64,000 nucleotides of DNA from Pieris napi (Eukaryota; Arthropoda; Insecta; Lepidoptera; Pieridae). Location of the stretch: the NCBI RefSeq assembly GCF_905475465.1, contig NC_062255.1, forward strand, positions 3,720,001 through 3,784,000, written 5' to 3'. Shown piece by piece: positions 32,573 to 43,820 of this stretch. Numbering within the stretch: position 1 is the stretch's first letter; every line of letters starts with the position of its first letter. The notes under the pieces were generated by a model that ran no database searches, was not told where the DNA came from, and saw only the letters and a program-made list of their open reading frames with translations. The position numbers and the translations under genes are program-made.

Positions 32573-32984
32573 ATCTTTAAAATGACACAAGTCATATTAA
32601 TCAGTTCCTGAAGAGCCTTGAAAAACTTTTAAGCCTCAATCAATCGAACAATATATATTCGTTATTACTTTTGCAATAATAAATCTGTGGAGTAATTGCA
32701 ATTAATGAGACCATTTCTGAGTCACCAGCGGGGGTCTGATTCTTCAATGGCCTTATCATATCGTAAGGTCATTTCAACCTGCCAAAAATTACAAAATTAC
32801 TTAAGGATCTTTTAGTATCAGATTTTATGCGACCACTCATAGTTTTGGAGTGTGAAAACCAGCATCTATTGGATTACACCACGATACTAAAATCCATCCA
32901 TAAATAACCAGGCTTTCCAAATCTGTCTCAAATGTCTTGTTCTATTACGGAATAGAGAAAATTGTTTATGACTGAATCAATTCG
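32573..32984. other. No gene seen
   Basis: Unassigned DNA left of the large inverted repeat. Confidence 0.45.
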
Positions 32985-33533
32985 GTGCCTTTTAATTTCA
33001 TATAACAGAGGTGATTCCCGTAAACCAGAAGAGTGACGGATCCAGAGTATAATTATGATATTACCATGCTGGTTTCCTCACAATTCCTTCATATCAAGGG
33101 CGAAATTCGCATTTCCATCACAGTATAACTTGCTACACTAAGCTTGTGTTAATGAAAGCATAGTATTGTCTTTTATTGACATAACTTATACACATTTAAA
33201 GAAAACAGATTTACCGGATTGAAGTTTTGTCTTACGGTGCTTGTCACCGTGACCACGCACGCTATAAAGCACGCGAAACGTCGGAAAAAATTATGTAAAA
33301 TAATTGTAAATTTATAATAATACATAACTTCAATCCGGTAAAAGTGTTTTCTTTAAATGTGTTAAAGTTATGTCAATAAAAGACAATAGTATGCTTTCAT
33401 TAACACAAGCTTAGTGTAGCAAGTTATACTGCGATGGAAATGCAAATTTCGCCCTTGACATGAAGGAATTGTGGGGAAACCAGCATGTTAATATCATATA
33501 CTCTGGATCCGTCGCTTCGTCAATTAAAAGGCA
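32985..33533. mobile_element. Fold-back element with arms of about 200 bases
   Basis: Left arm 33030-33228 and right arm 33328-33515 are close reverse complements (for example cacactaagcttgtgttaat-type and attaacacaagcttagtgta), with about 100 bases between. The outermost tgccttttaatt (32985-32996) and aattaaaaggca (33522-33533) also pair; the left arm carries about 25 extra bases near 33000-33025. The centre includes gcacgcgaaacgtcgg. No open frame. It is a MITE or fold-back transposon with long terminal inverted repeats. Transcripts would form a long hairpin. Confidence 0.9.
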
Positions 33534-33892
33534 AGGTTTTCTTTTAATGAAAGCAGCTAGGTCTGTCCAAGTGACTAAATTATGTTAAGACTTAAAATCA
33601 GATGCTTCAATGTCATCGAAAGTAAGGTCATAGGGACAGGTCAAGGGGTACCTTCACCTCGCCTTGATCAATCACAAAACCATTCAGGCATATTGTTATA
33701 GATCCTAACGATTGCATTCTTTAATTATAGCTTTGCCTAATAGTAGGCTTGTTCTAAGCGTGAATTGATCGTTATCTATTCATGGTCGAACATGGATTAG
33801 GACACTGTTATAACAGATTATAAATAATCTGTATTAATTTTTGACATATTAACATTTCGTTGGATTGAGTACAAAGGTGACATATGATATGA
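33534..33892. other. No gene seen
   Basis: Unassigned. Confidence 0.45.
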
Positions 33893-34262
33893 AAGGCAAC
33901 GGGCGACCTTATCGCTATAAGCAATATCTTCCAGGCCACTTTTCATTCAAAAAATACACAAAAAGATTGATATCTATAGATGCGAATTTCATATCTTAAA
34001 GTATAGAAAATTTATATTTTTTATTTCACGTTTCACGTTTGGCCACAATTCCACCTGATGTTTACTGAGTTGGAGAGTACGCCTATCCAGGAGAAGCCTC
34101 TTTGATTGCCGCTTAAACGAACCCATATTAAACTGTCTAGGGAAGTTGGACGGCAAGGAGTTCCACTCCATTGCTGCAGAAGAAACGACGACCCAAATCG
34201 TGCAGTGCATCTGGAGATATCAACAACGAAGGGGTGAAACTTCGGCAACTAGAAATACGAGC
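33893..34262 (-). pseudogene. CR1-like LINE ORF2 C-terminus joined to tail family F
   Basis: On the minus strand the frame reads HPFVVDISRCTARFGSSF, shifts by one base near 34165, and continues AAMEWNSLPSNFPRQFNM and GSFKRQSKRLLL. This is the conserved R-F-x-x-S-F...WNSLP...F..R end of CR1/jockey-group ORF2. About 100 bases later comes the stem-loop tail (ggaagatattgcttatagcg, ataaggtcgcccgttgcc). The copy shows which coding element the family F tail belongs to. It is truncated at the 5' side and frameshifted, so inactive. Confidence 0.78.
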
Positions 34263-34685
34263 GTTGTTTGAAAGGGGATGACGGAATATTATTCCGTTTA
34301 GATGAAACATTTACTCGGAATTTCGTAATTGTATTGATAGAAATGATTCCATGCCGTAATCTATATCATAAGAGCTTTAAAATATCTGTACCATCACTTT
34401 GAGTAGTTCATGTCAAGTTGACACAATCGGAATCAATCGAATCGAAAGTAAAATCGATTCAGTGAAGGTCAACGACGCGTAATGTATATTGGGTACCGAT
34501 CATTGATGTATTAATGATTAAATTGTTATTACCATATAACGTAACAATTTAAAGTAGTTTCCAATTAATTCGTTCATTAAATTGCTCAAATTGTGTTTTA
34601 GTAGGAAAATTCTGACTGAATTTGTTTAACTGAAAGCATAAATATAACTTTTGGTTTGATTAATACTGAGTTTCAACATCGGACG
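34263..34685. other. No gene seen
   Basis: AT-rich. Confidence 0.5.
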
Positions 34686-35105
34686 ATAACGTAGAATACG
34701 AAATTCCACCCGTATCACCCCGACGTTCCATAACTGAGCGTCTTATAAGGCAGTTTTGCAGCACACCACCACTATGCGGAACCAGCTGTCTACTGAAGTA
34801 TTTCTGAAGTAATTCGACTTAGGGTCCTTCAAGAAAAGAGCGTACCAATTCTTAAAAGGCTGGCAACGCACTCGCGAGCCCTCTGGCATTGAGAGTGTCC
34901 GTGGGTGACGGTATCACTTAACATCAGGTGAGCCTGATGCCGTTTGCCCTGTTCTACAAAAAAAAAATTGCAATACATATGTAAAGTAAGAAGAGAAGAA
35001 GAACTAGCCGGCAACGCACTTGTGAGCCCTTTGGCAATGTGAGTATGGCCGGCTGTATCACTTAACATCAAATGAGCCTCCCGTTTGAACCCTGTTAAAA
35101 AGAAA
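34686..35105 (+). mobile_element. Two LINE C-terminal fragments, family C, in series
   Basis: The first (34686-34965) keeps the longest coding end of this family on the plus strand: ccacccgtatcaccccgacg, aaccagctgtctactgaag, ttcaagaaaagagcgtacca and ggcaacgcactcgcgagccc, ending with an A-run. The second (about 35008-35105) starts directly at gccggcaacgcacttgtgag and ends at a shorter tail. Confidence 0.75.
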
Positions 35106-35350
35106 TGTTTTAAGTACATTCATAATAAGTTTTTAAGGCCATAACAACTGTGTCAAAATATTTTAAGGTTTAGTTAACATGTTCACAGACAACAAACAAT
35201 GAATGAAAACAAAACATTTTAAAGATGCATATCATCAGCGATCTTTAGTAAGTATATTATTTTGGCTAAAGGTCATCTGTAGCCAGATGTTCATTGTAAT
35301 ATCAAAAAACAAAGAGCGGTCATCGCTGCGCACGCGCAGATTTTATCTTG
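35106..35350. other. No gene seen
   Basis: AT-rich up to 35310, then balanced sequence around the CTCF-like motif. Confidence 0.45.
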
Positions 35351-35364
35351 GCCGCTAGAGGGCG
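35351..35364 (+). promoter_or_regulatory. CTCF-like motif
   Basis: gccgctagagggcg fits the CTCF core CCNNNAGRKGGCRS. It lies in a short balanced stretch (35310-35410) within AT-rich DNA. CTCF is an insulator protein in insects. Motif match only. Confidence 0.4.
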
Positions 35365-35797
35365 TTACGAAAACCACTTACCTATCGGATGCCATCGCCG
35401 AACTATGTTATCTTGGCTATTAATTTAAATGCGGTTCACATTAAGAACCTATACTCATATTTGGCCTTTATATATAAAACTAATGTATCTTACGAAATAC
35501 GTGGTATGCTAATAACTTTCAATATAATTGTGCTGAAATTATAATTTCAAAACTTCCCACTTTTAAAACAATTGAACATACTATCGACGTTCTCAATTTG
35601 AATTTGTGACTACAGATCTCTTGCTAACACGTGTTTTCTAATATAGATGTTACTATAAAAACAATACGTAAATTTTGACTACAAAAATGGGTATAATTTT
35701 CTCTACTACCAGTGAGAAGCCTGGATGAGTCGCTAATATGAAACGTGGGGTATGTCGTTAAACTGCGTTAAACTATTGATTTGAATTTAATTAATAT
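35365..35797. other. No gene seen
   Basis: A strong donor-like site on the minus strand (GATAG then GTAAGT at 35376-35385) has no open exon behind it. Confidence 0.45.
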
Positions 35798-35990
35798 TTT
35801 TATTTATTTATTCACACTTTATTGCGCAATATAAAACATTTATCAAATAAAAATATGATAAAAACAGTACATTATTTTTGTGTAGGAATTCAAATATATA
35901 CCTACGTTAAAATAAAATAAAAAAAATAAAAAATAACGTCGACGCAAATAATTAAACACACACTTTTAAATATATCTTAATATACATTAA
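35798..35990 (-). mobile_element. Probable LINE 3' end
   Basis: The plus strand starts tttatttatttattcacact and ttattgcgcaatataaa; on the minus strand this is a poly(A)-like TAAATAAATAAA tail preceded by caataaagtgtgaa, typical of lepidopteran LINE ends. Confidence 0.45.
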
Positions 35991-36600
35991 TGTGTTATGG
36001 AATGGTTAATGCCACGTTCACAATCTTCTTCTTCTTCTGTGAACTGTTGAGAAAATCATTGAATCATTAAATGTCTGTTAAAATTCACAAAATAATGATA
36101 ACATTTGAATAATGAAATGAACTAAATCTATTTAACAAACAGATCATATTTCTATCCAACTATGGAATCTATGAATGAATAATTTCTGATGACACCAAAA
36201 GCCTATAAATCAAGTACTTAAGTCCACCTCTTAACCTTAATGTTAGTTGTCATTTATTTTCTTGTCTCTATTCCTCTTAGGCTATTCAAATAGAGCCATA
36301 AATAGCTTCAAATCAAAGAGATCGTAAATTATTAGCATTAGCGGTATTTAGCATGCTATATGCTAAATACGTCATAGTGATTGACATAGTATGAGAAATT
36401 TTATGGGTAAAATGATTACTGAGTTAGAATTAGGTTTATTTATGAACTGAGAATAACTTCGGCTTAAACAAGTATTTATTCGTGTTTCATAGACACTGTT
36501 TATTGAACAGAACAAAATAAGAGCATGTTGACACTGGGGGAAGAAAATACTAGAGCTAGACTTGCGTACCCATAACTGATATATAGCAAAATTTTTTAAT
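35991..36600. other. No gene seen
   Basis: A (CTT)n run at 36026-36037; otherwise AT-rich. Confidence 0.5.
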
Positions 36601-36965
36601 AAAAAAAAAGGGTGCGTGTACTTATGTACGCGCGTAAGAAGTTATACTTCTTTGGCATTATTAAAAATAGTTTTTGATTGCATGCAAATAATTAATTACA
36701 ATTAAATAATCAAAGACTGGAAAAGGAGTCATTATAGTCAATAAGTTTACATTTGAAAAATTAATAAATAAATATTTATTATTATTCTCTTACATTAAGT
36801 GTAACATAAATTCTATTATTATTCGAATGTTGTTTTTAAATTATGTCCAATGCCGTAACATCTTCCGTGGGCAACTTCATTCTGTTAATTTTGTGTCACG
36901 GTACGCTCTCATCGTAAAATTTCACTCTCATCAATTTTTCATAGCGCGCCTAAAGAAGTATAACT
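36601..36965 (+). mobile_element. 370-bp element, family D
   Basis: A-run, gggtgcgtgtacttatgtac at the left and gcgcgcctaaagaagtataa at the right, followed by another A-run. Both ends are present. Confidence 0.9.
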
Positions 36966-37439
36966 AAAAAAAAACAAAATTTGTGGCAGCTTTATATTTT
37001 ACGCTACTTTGGATGGATTTATGTTACATATATTGTCGTCACTGCTAAGGCAGTAATTAAGGAATATATATAATAGTTACACACTATTAGATGACATTAA
37101 AAAACATTGATTACGTAATCTGAACCAATAAAACATGAATAATAATTAATACAAATGCAGAAAGAGATCAAATACTAGATTGTAAATATCAGATGCTATC
37201 TGTATTATCTATTTGCTGTGCATTCTAGACCTGTACAAACATTGTATGGGCCGCATTCCTTCAAACTTCTCGCTACAGCTCATCAATTTAGTGTATCTTT
37301 GACAAATCGCCAAGTATCAGACATGGGATGTTTCCATTAGTTACAGTAGTTTTGAAACTTAACTCTTAATAATAAAATGATAAACATGGATTAGTTTTAA
37401 TATTACATTCTGTTTATATAAAAATCATTGTTTTATACA
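36966..37439. other. No gene seen
   Basis: AT-rich. Confidence 0.5.
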
Positions 37440-37555
37440 TTATTCACGGAAGAGAATTCGGTTGTACAACACAGGGATGCCCTAGGGACTATAATATCAT
37501 TAGTAACTATAAAATTTTGTCGTGTTTAAATAAAAAAATAAAAAAAGGTGTTACA
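37440..37555 (+). mobile_element. Possible LINE 3' tail
   Basis: Partner of 9362-9480: cggaagagaattcggttgta, cacagggatgccctaggg, then an A-rich tail (aaataaaaaaataaaaaaa). Confidence 0.4.
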
Positions 37556-37784
37556 TTACGTGAGTTAACACGATCTGATGAATGAATTTTATAATTTGTT
37601 TTAAAATGACAATACGGTAAGGATTTAGTAGCTGTTAATAAAAAATCATAAATGTCTTATAATCGTGAATTACTAGAAATGTTTTGTCACGTTCACTAAG
37701 GTTAGGATAAAAATCAATTACTATTTGATGTTTTTATTATTAATAAATTAAATTACGTGTAGTCAATGTTAATTTTAATATGTT
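37556..37784. other. Spacer, no feature
   Basis: AT-rich. Confidence 0.5.
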
Positions 37785-37862
37785 ATTATATTACTTATAT
37801 TACTTCTATAACGTATATTACTTATATTAATTATATTACTTATATAACTTATATTACTTATT
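37785..37862 (+). repeat. AT-only short tandem repeat
   Basis: About seven degenerate copies of tatattactta (10-11 bases). Confidence 0.85.
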
Positions 37863-38269
37863 GCGAGCGATTTTTTATTACTAGTAATTTCTTTGCGGCA
37901 ATCTAGAAGTCGAATTTTCAGGAAATCCTTTGCTACGTTAATATAGAATTAAGAGACAAAAACACAAAATTATTACCAATGTAAATGTCTTACAAAAACA
38001 TTAATCAAACTGTATTCTCGGAAATGAATTTTGAAAATGATTTCTCAATGCACCTATGAGTAATACACAAAACAGATAAAAATTAACTGTATTCTCTGCC
38101 AGACGTGAAAAAAAAGACAATTGAAACTGTCACATCCATACGATGTTGGTGGATGATAAATACATGATGCAAATCAGTGCACTTTATTAATATATTTTAT
38201 TGTCATTGTTTTAGAAGGTCAGTTAAACTCAAACTAAATGTATTGGGAATTCATACTTTTATAGTTTAT
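37863..38269. other. No gene seen
   Basis: AT-rich. Confidence 0.5.
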
Positions 38270-38643
38270 GAAATTATACTTCTTTAGGCGCGTTATGAAA
38301 AATTGATGAGAGTGAAATTATACGAAGCGCGCGCACCGTGACAGAAAATTAACAGAATGAAGTTGCCCACGGAAGATGCTACGGCATTGGACATAATTTA
38401 AAAACAAAATTCGAAAAATAATAGAATTTATGTAACACTTAATGTAAGAGAATAATAATAAATATTTATTTATTAATTTTTCAAATGTAAACTGAACTTT
38501 ATTGACTATTATATGATTCCTTTTCCAGTCTTTGATTATTTAATTGTAATTAATATTTTGCATGCAATCAAAAACTATTTTTAATAATGCCAAAGAAGTA
38601 TAACTTCTTACGCGCGTACATAAGTACACGCACCCTTTTTTTT
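38270..38643 (-). mobile_element. 370-bp element, family D
   Basis: Begins gaaattatacttctttaggc and ends gtacacgcacccttttt. Inverted with respect to 36601-36965, 1.3 kb away. Confidence 0.9.
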
Positions 38644-39360
38644 AAATTTAAATCGAACTTTAATTTAATTTCATTATTATGTTTAACAAAATTTTGTTGT
38701 AATTTCATTCATTACCGTAATAAACAAAACTAGAACAGTCAAAAATTTTCTGTAAATATAGAGACAAGAGAATTTGAATAAATTTGATAATGGAACAATA
38801 AAACACTTTCAAGAAATAGAGCACTATATAAAGCGCTAATACCTATATAATTCTCGTGTTTGAGCGCCAGTATTGTTGTTACGAGTTGGTTACGACAGTC
38901 ATTGTATGTTAAGCGGACACTTCATCTTTCAAGCCAAGCTTTAGCGGATTTATTGTCGGGCGCGCCCCTCTTGTGACACGACCACGATAAAGGCTATCTA
39001 GCCATAAAATAGTAAAGGAATGGTTAAGCTTAATATCATTTGCCTTGTTTTTTATTATGCTACGTATACAGTCGAAATAATGTTTAGGACAATTGGTTTT
39101 CTATATCTATATTTACTATGTGTGAAGTATTTAGTTGTTATACACATACAAACAATATATTATTTAAATTAACATATTTTCGTTTCGTCGTGTTGGTGAT
39201 AATTTATTTATTTAAATAAAGAATGTATCTATTTGTTATATAAAAGTAGTACGAACTGTCATGTATTCTAACATATGTATAAGTATATATTTCTAGTAGC
39301 GATAAATTGTTAAGAAATTTTTTGATACCATCATTTTTAAAAATCTTTTAAAAAGCTTAT
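38644..39360. other. No gene; balanced stretch at 38845-39005
   Basis: The stretch contains gtcgggcgcgcccctc and no frame. Could be regulatory or an old repeat. Confidence 0.4.
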
Positions 39361-39450
39361 CTCTTAAAAGGCCGGCAGGCGGCAACGCACTTGCGAGCCT
39401 TCTGTACTTAACATCACGTGAGCCTCCTGCCCGTTTGCCTCCTGTTAAAA
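39361..39450 (+). mobile_element. LINE C-terminal fragment, family C, internally deleted
   Basis: ccggcaggcggcaacgcact joins directly to cttaacatcacgtgagcctc, losing about 35 bases present in other copies. Confidence 0.7.
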
Positions 39451-39542
39451 AAAACTATGGTTTTAATGTCGTTATGAATTCTTAATGAAATTATGAATTT
39501 AAATGATCTCTTGTACTTTTACGATAGCTAACAAGAGTCTTC
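39451..39542. other. Spacer, no feature
   Basis: AT-rich. Confidence 0.5.
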
Positions 39543-39815
39543 GGGAGCGTTCAAGTAATACGTCACGCAATTTTTGGAAATTGACCCCCTCCCCTTCATG
39601 TAACGCGCCGTAACGTTTTTCTGTACCCAATAGTAAAACGTTTCGTGACTACCCAGTGACTCTTTATACATAAAAGTTACCATTTATGTGGTGTAAAGTA
39701 CCGGACAGTCGTAAATAATATTAACAATAACGCGTAATTCAATCCCCGCCCCGCATCGTAACGTTTTACAAAAGGACCCCCCCTCAAATTCGTTACGTAA
39801 TACTTGAACGCTCCC
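39543..39815. mobile_element. 273-bp MITE with GGGAGCGTTCAAGTA termini
   Basis: Left end gggagcgttcaagtaatacg and right end, inverted, gggagcgttcaagtattacg. The inverted pairing extends about 25-30 bases and continues weakly through ccccctcccc versus a G-run. Inside, aacgttttac and aaaacgttt blocks recur in both orientations. No clear target duplication is seen, so the superfamily is open. Confidence 0.85.
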
Positions 39816-40814
39816 TTAGTCAGTAAGTCAGTTTTGTTTGTAAAATTCTTACAAATACACCCTTTACCGTGATGGGGCTATCTCCAGCTGATTGAATTAA
39901 AGCCAACGTCATTGTCGAGATAGTCGTTGTGAGGTTACGATAACAACTAACGGACTATGCCTTGACAATAAAACGGGAATTTACATTTTATCACATTGCA
40001 GATAATATAGATAAGGGAAAATGTTAACTTTCTCACCTTTGATACAAGCGACATTAGAAATATCATTTGAAGCAAAAATTTAAATTCTTATTAACTAGCT
40101 GAATATGAAAATGTAAGACTAAATTTCTTATTTAAAACGACAACGATGCTTTTCGGTGCCTGTTTTCTACTGTGGAATGCCTGTTACGTGATAGTAGTGA
40201 TATCACATTTATTAGTGCAGTTATATAATTCAAATAAAGAAAGATATATCAAGACTTTTAGACGCTTAGAATTTGTACACATACAGAAATAATAAAGCTC
40301 AAGGTGATTTTAAGTATTTCCTTATTTTTTTAAAAGCCTTTACACTAGAAACTCGAACACCTCAACAAAGGTGTAATAAGTTTTAACCCAATCTAGTTAA
40401 CAATGGACGATAAACTATAATTTAATAAATTCACTAGATGCTTTCATCAGTTTTTAACAATGCTCCCGCGCAGCTCACCTCTGACCTGACACGTGCGGTT
40501 TTGATTGGTTGAACGATCGTTAGGTAATACTCGATTCTGAATCATTCGTGTGCATAAAAGTTCTATGTTCAGTTATGGTTTCAACTTTTAATGTTGCTTG
40601 TTAATGATGAAAAGTCTTGTTTAATTCGATTTTAATATTTCATAAGACCCCGTTGTGGTATATTTGGTGCGACATAATACAATGTATTACGTCTTTAAGT
40701 GCTTAGTGATAATTGTCAATCTTTAATGTGTATAATTAGGCGATCGTCAAATGTTTTTTGTGTAAAAATTCTGTTTTACGACATATGATTCGTGTTATTT
40801 TTTGATAGGATTTG
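39816..40814. other. No gene; one balanced region at 40460-40570
   Basis: The region carries a reverse CCAAT (gattgg), a CACGTG-like acacgtgc and a minus-strand donor-like site (AGAG then GTGAGC). Two frames are open over only 58 bases, so no exon is called. Confidence 0.35.
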
Positions 40815-41040
40815 AGGGGGGCAAACAAGGCTACTGGCGCCCAAGAACGACACTAATCGCAGCTCACGGACACTCGTTTTAGGTTCGTAAGCAGTCTTTT
40901 AGGGAGGAATACCCTTTTTTATACACAATTGGAGGTCGATACGCCCTGGGAAGAATCCCACACATAGTCGATTCCACAGTTCGCTAGTTAGCAAAAGAAA
41001 CTGTCTTGTGAAGCTTTTTAATACCTCCATCTTTTAAGCT
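40815..41040 (-). mobile_element. Degenerate LINE fragment, family C
   Basis: Starts ggggggcaaacaaggctact, like the variant family C end. At 40975-41035 gattccacagttcgctagtt aligns to 14040-14060 of the copy at 13.6-14.1 kb. Confidence 0.5.
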
Positions 41041-41936
41041 AAACTTTGGTCTCACTTATATATTAGTTTGATATAGTTTCCTAATTTATGCTTCTACAGA
41101 AGAAACATTAACGTAAACTGAACTATCGATCGTATAATGAGGCTACGCATTCTAAAACGTATGCAAAACAAATCAAAGATTGATCGATATTAGCCAACAT
41201 TATCTCAATGTGCCTCGAGATTTGAGACGTTTAATCAATTTTCATTGCGTGTTTTCATTGCAATGAATGCAAGTAATGCACAACACATTAAATAAAATAT
41301 TCAATGTATTGGATTTAAAAATGCTTCGTTGATTTAAAGTTATATCTATGTGATATAACAAATATGACACAAACAACGGCCATTGATGCACAATTTATTT
41401 AATTTTATTTAGGTAGCTTTTATAAAAATTTCAATACCCAATGTATAATAATTAACAAAGAATTATCATGAACCCTGGTATAATATAATACTTATACATT
41501 ATGGTGTGTCTGTATGTGTGTGCGTGTTTGTGAGTGTTCTATTAACAACAAGTAAGCCCTGTGCATATATATCAAGATTTTACTCAATTCGACAAAAAAT
41601 TACACAATTGTTACTCGTAGTGATATTCATTAATACAGGAATAATATGTATACATATACATTATACACTATATATGTATACAATATTATGCATTACCCTC
41701 AACAAAATTTATAAAATAAGTACCTATCTATTACGAACTTTGGCATATTTAAACATAATAATCATTGAATTTTTTATTTAGTTTGAATAAATAAAGTATC
41801 ATTTTAAATTACCAGGTGGTGTGTTCAGAGGTTGAATGTGAACGTTGGCTGTGTTACATTGTGCTCTATATTTTGACCCTTAATCGAAATCCTATATTGA
41901 CCAGAGGCTGATCATCTGAGATTAATGAAACAGATT
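41041..41936. other. No gene seen
   Basis: Includes a GT-rich start to a 91-codon frame (41506-41781) that is AT-driven and hydrophobic by chance. Confidence 0.45.
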
Positions 41937-42112
41937 TTTTTTATATAGAACAGGGGGCAAACGGGCAGGAGGCTGAAGTAATGATAATAAATGATACCCC
42001 CGCCGGACACTCTCAATTTCACCAGGGCTCGCGAGTGCGTTGCCGGCCTTTTAAGAATTGGTACGCTCATTTCTTGAAGGAGCATAAGTCGAATTGGACC
42101 GGAAATACAAAA
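41937..42112 (-). mobile_element. LINE C-terminal fragment, family C
   Basis: gggggcaaacgggcaggagg, gcgagtgcgttgccggcctt, aattggtacgctcatttctt and gtcgaattggaccggaaata are all present in order. Confidence 0.75.
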
Positions 42113-43312
42113 ACTAAAGGCAATCTATAAAGTGCTGGCGCCATTGTTGCCTAGAACATCCCCCGATATACACCAAGCTATATGTCATGTATAATAGGAA
42201 ATGCGCTCACGTGCGGCCTTCGACCGACAAGCATTGTTCCGTGACATTTTAGCCTTGCTAATGACAAGCAATTTCGATTTTGAAACTGAGCACATTAGAT
42301 GAATTTATATTGTGTTTTAATTTGATCTAAATAGCTCAGATGTTGAATAGAGAATTCCTGAGATAAACGTGATTGCGTATGCAATTAAAGTTGTTTTGAT
42401 TGGTGTATTCTGTCTAAACAACAATAAGAATATACAGATAAAGAAAAACCATACTTCACATTTGTGTATTAAATAAAAATGAAAGTACCCACAAGGATCT
42501 CAATGTGGATACTCAACGGTCTACATACCCTACACCAATTATAAATAACTTAACTAATTATTATGACATTATGTTATTGTTCTTATTATAATTGACATTG
42601 TGAAAATTAAAAATTTATATGATATTTGCATACCTATTTATGTATGGCTGATTGTGCGGATTTTTGAAGTTGATCGATCTAATTGTATCACATCTTGGAA
42701 AATAAACGATTTATTATTACATATTATTATTACATAACCATGTGAATGCTGAGGCAATTTAACTTCTTGACACGCCTAGAGAGAACTAAACTATTTGAGT
42801 TATTAAACCTAGTGTAGTGAATATGGTGCGGTATCTCGTACACACGTCGAAACATTATAGAACACTAAAACTGTTAATGAACATTACCTTAGTTTAAGCT
42901 ATTCACTAGTATTGTAAAAAATTAAGTCAACATAATATTACTTATTAGCCATTAATTATTGTACAGGATTTTAATTCATGTAAAGTCGAACTCGCTTTTG
43001 TGAACTTTATTCTAGAAAAAATCTCCACGATTCGGTAAATCTGTTGGGGTAAAGGGTAGAATTGAAAAGAAAATAGCATAATAACAATTAAATATACGGT
43101 AATATTATGGAACAGATTCGTCTATACAGCTTGTATTATAATTATTTTCAGCCTAAAATTTGCGTCTTTATCGTTCTTAAAGTTCTTTGCTATCAGACAA
43201 AAGTGACTTGACAATACTTCTTCTCTGAAGGATGGTGTAGATAAAAAGTGAAGGTGTGGTTAAAATTGAACATATAATTAAAATACCTTCATATTATTTA
43301 TTCGTATAAAAA
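42113..43312. other. No gene seen
   Basis: AT-rich; an acceptor-like site at 43149 (tattttcag) leads into 19 open codons and a stop, not supported. Confidence 0.4.
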
Positions 43313-43510
43313 ACTAGCTAACTCTGCAAATATTGTTTTACAGTACATATATCGCTATTAAAAATGAGTAAGTATCGGTGAAAAATCAAATTAAAAAAAA
43401 ACAAAAAATTACTGATTCTGAGACGATAAAATATATAGAAATCAAGGTCACGTCAAGCTCGGAGGTTTTAGTTACAAACACTGACACGAGAATGTTATAT
43501 ACATTATACA
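43313..43510 (+). mobile_element. ACTAG-type repeat, family E, decayed
   Basis: actagctaactctgcaaata at the left and caaacactgacacgagaatg plus a TATA-rich end at the right, with the middle shortened. Confidence 0.6.
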
Positions 43511-43820
43511 TAGATAATAAACTGCCTAAAACGGCACAACGTTTTGTCGATTTGAGTGTAGTACAAACTGGGCGTCTTTATTACACACGCATCAACTCAA
43601 GGTCGTGCATCTATGACAGTGCACAGATACAACCGCCTTCGAAGGTAACGGTAACATCTCTGATGTTAATCTCGTCATCGCGGGCTAAGTGTCAGGCTGG
43701 CTGTCAAACGGCATGTCACAAAACGTGCTATGACAATGACAGCAACAGAATGTCAACATTGTCGTGTATTGATGAAACTATTTTTGTTCATAGGATTTCT
43801 ATTGATCAGTATACATAAAT
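43511..43820 (+). promoter_or_regulatory. Balanced segment with clustered TGACA/TGTCA motifs
   Basis: At least seven TGACA or TGTCA pentamers occur between 43610 and 43765, including two in atgacaatgacagc. This is the core bound by TALE homeodomain proteins such as Homothorax/Meis. A 146-codon frame (43378-43818) spans this and the preceding repeat; its first third is repeat sequence, so I do not treat it as a gene, although a cysteine-rich KCQAGCQTACHKTC is encoded. Confidence 0.3.

Noticed and set aside
34829..35119. 96-codon minus-strand frame
   Set aside because: Antisense to two LINE fragments.
37785..37862. CRISPR-like array
   Set aside because: Units are short, AT-only and without spacers; this is eukaryotic simple repeat.
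40476..40540. Minus-strand exon before a GTGAGC donor
   Set aside because: Two of three frames are open over 58 bases, so openness is not informative. The acceptor is weak.
40553..40574. TATA-plus-initiator core promoter (cataaaag and tcagtt)
   Set aside because: The two motifs are about 17 bases apart, too close for the usual spacing of about 30.
41506..41781. 91-codon frame
   Set aside because: Starts in a GT-rich microsatellite-like stretch and is hydrophobic because of AT-rich codons.
43378..43818. 146-codon open frame, the longest outside the retrotransposon
   Set aside because: Its first part is a decayed ACTAG-type repeat and the rest has no family resemblance. The cysteine-rich stretch reads from repeated tgtca motifs, which explains it better as DNA-level signal.
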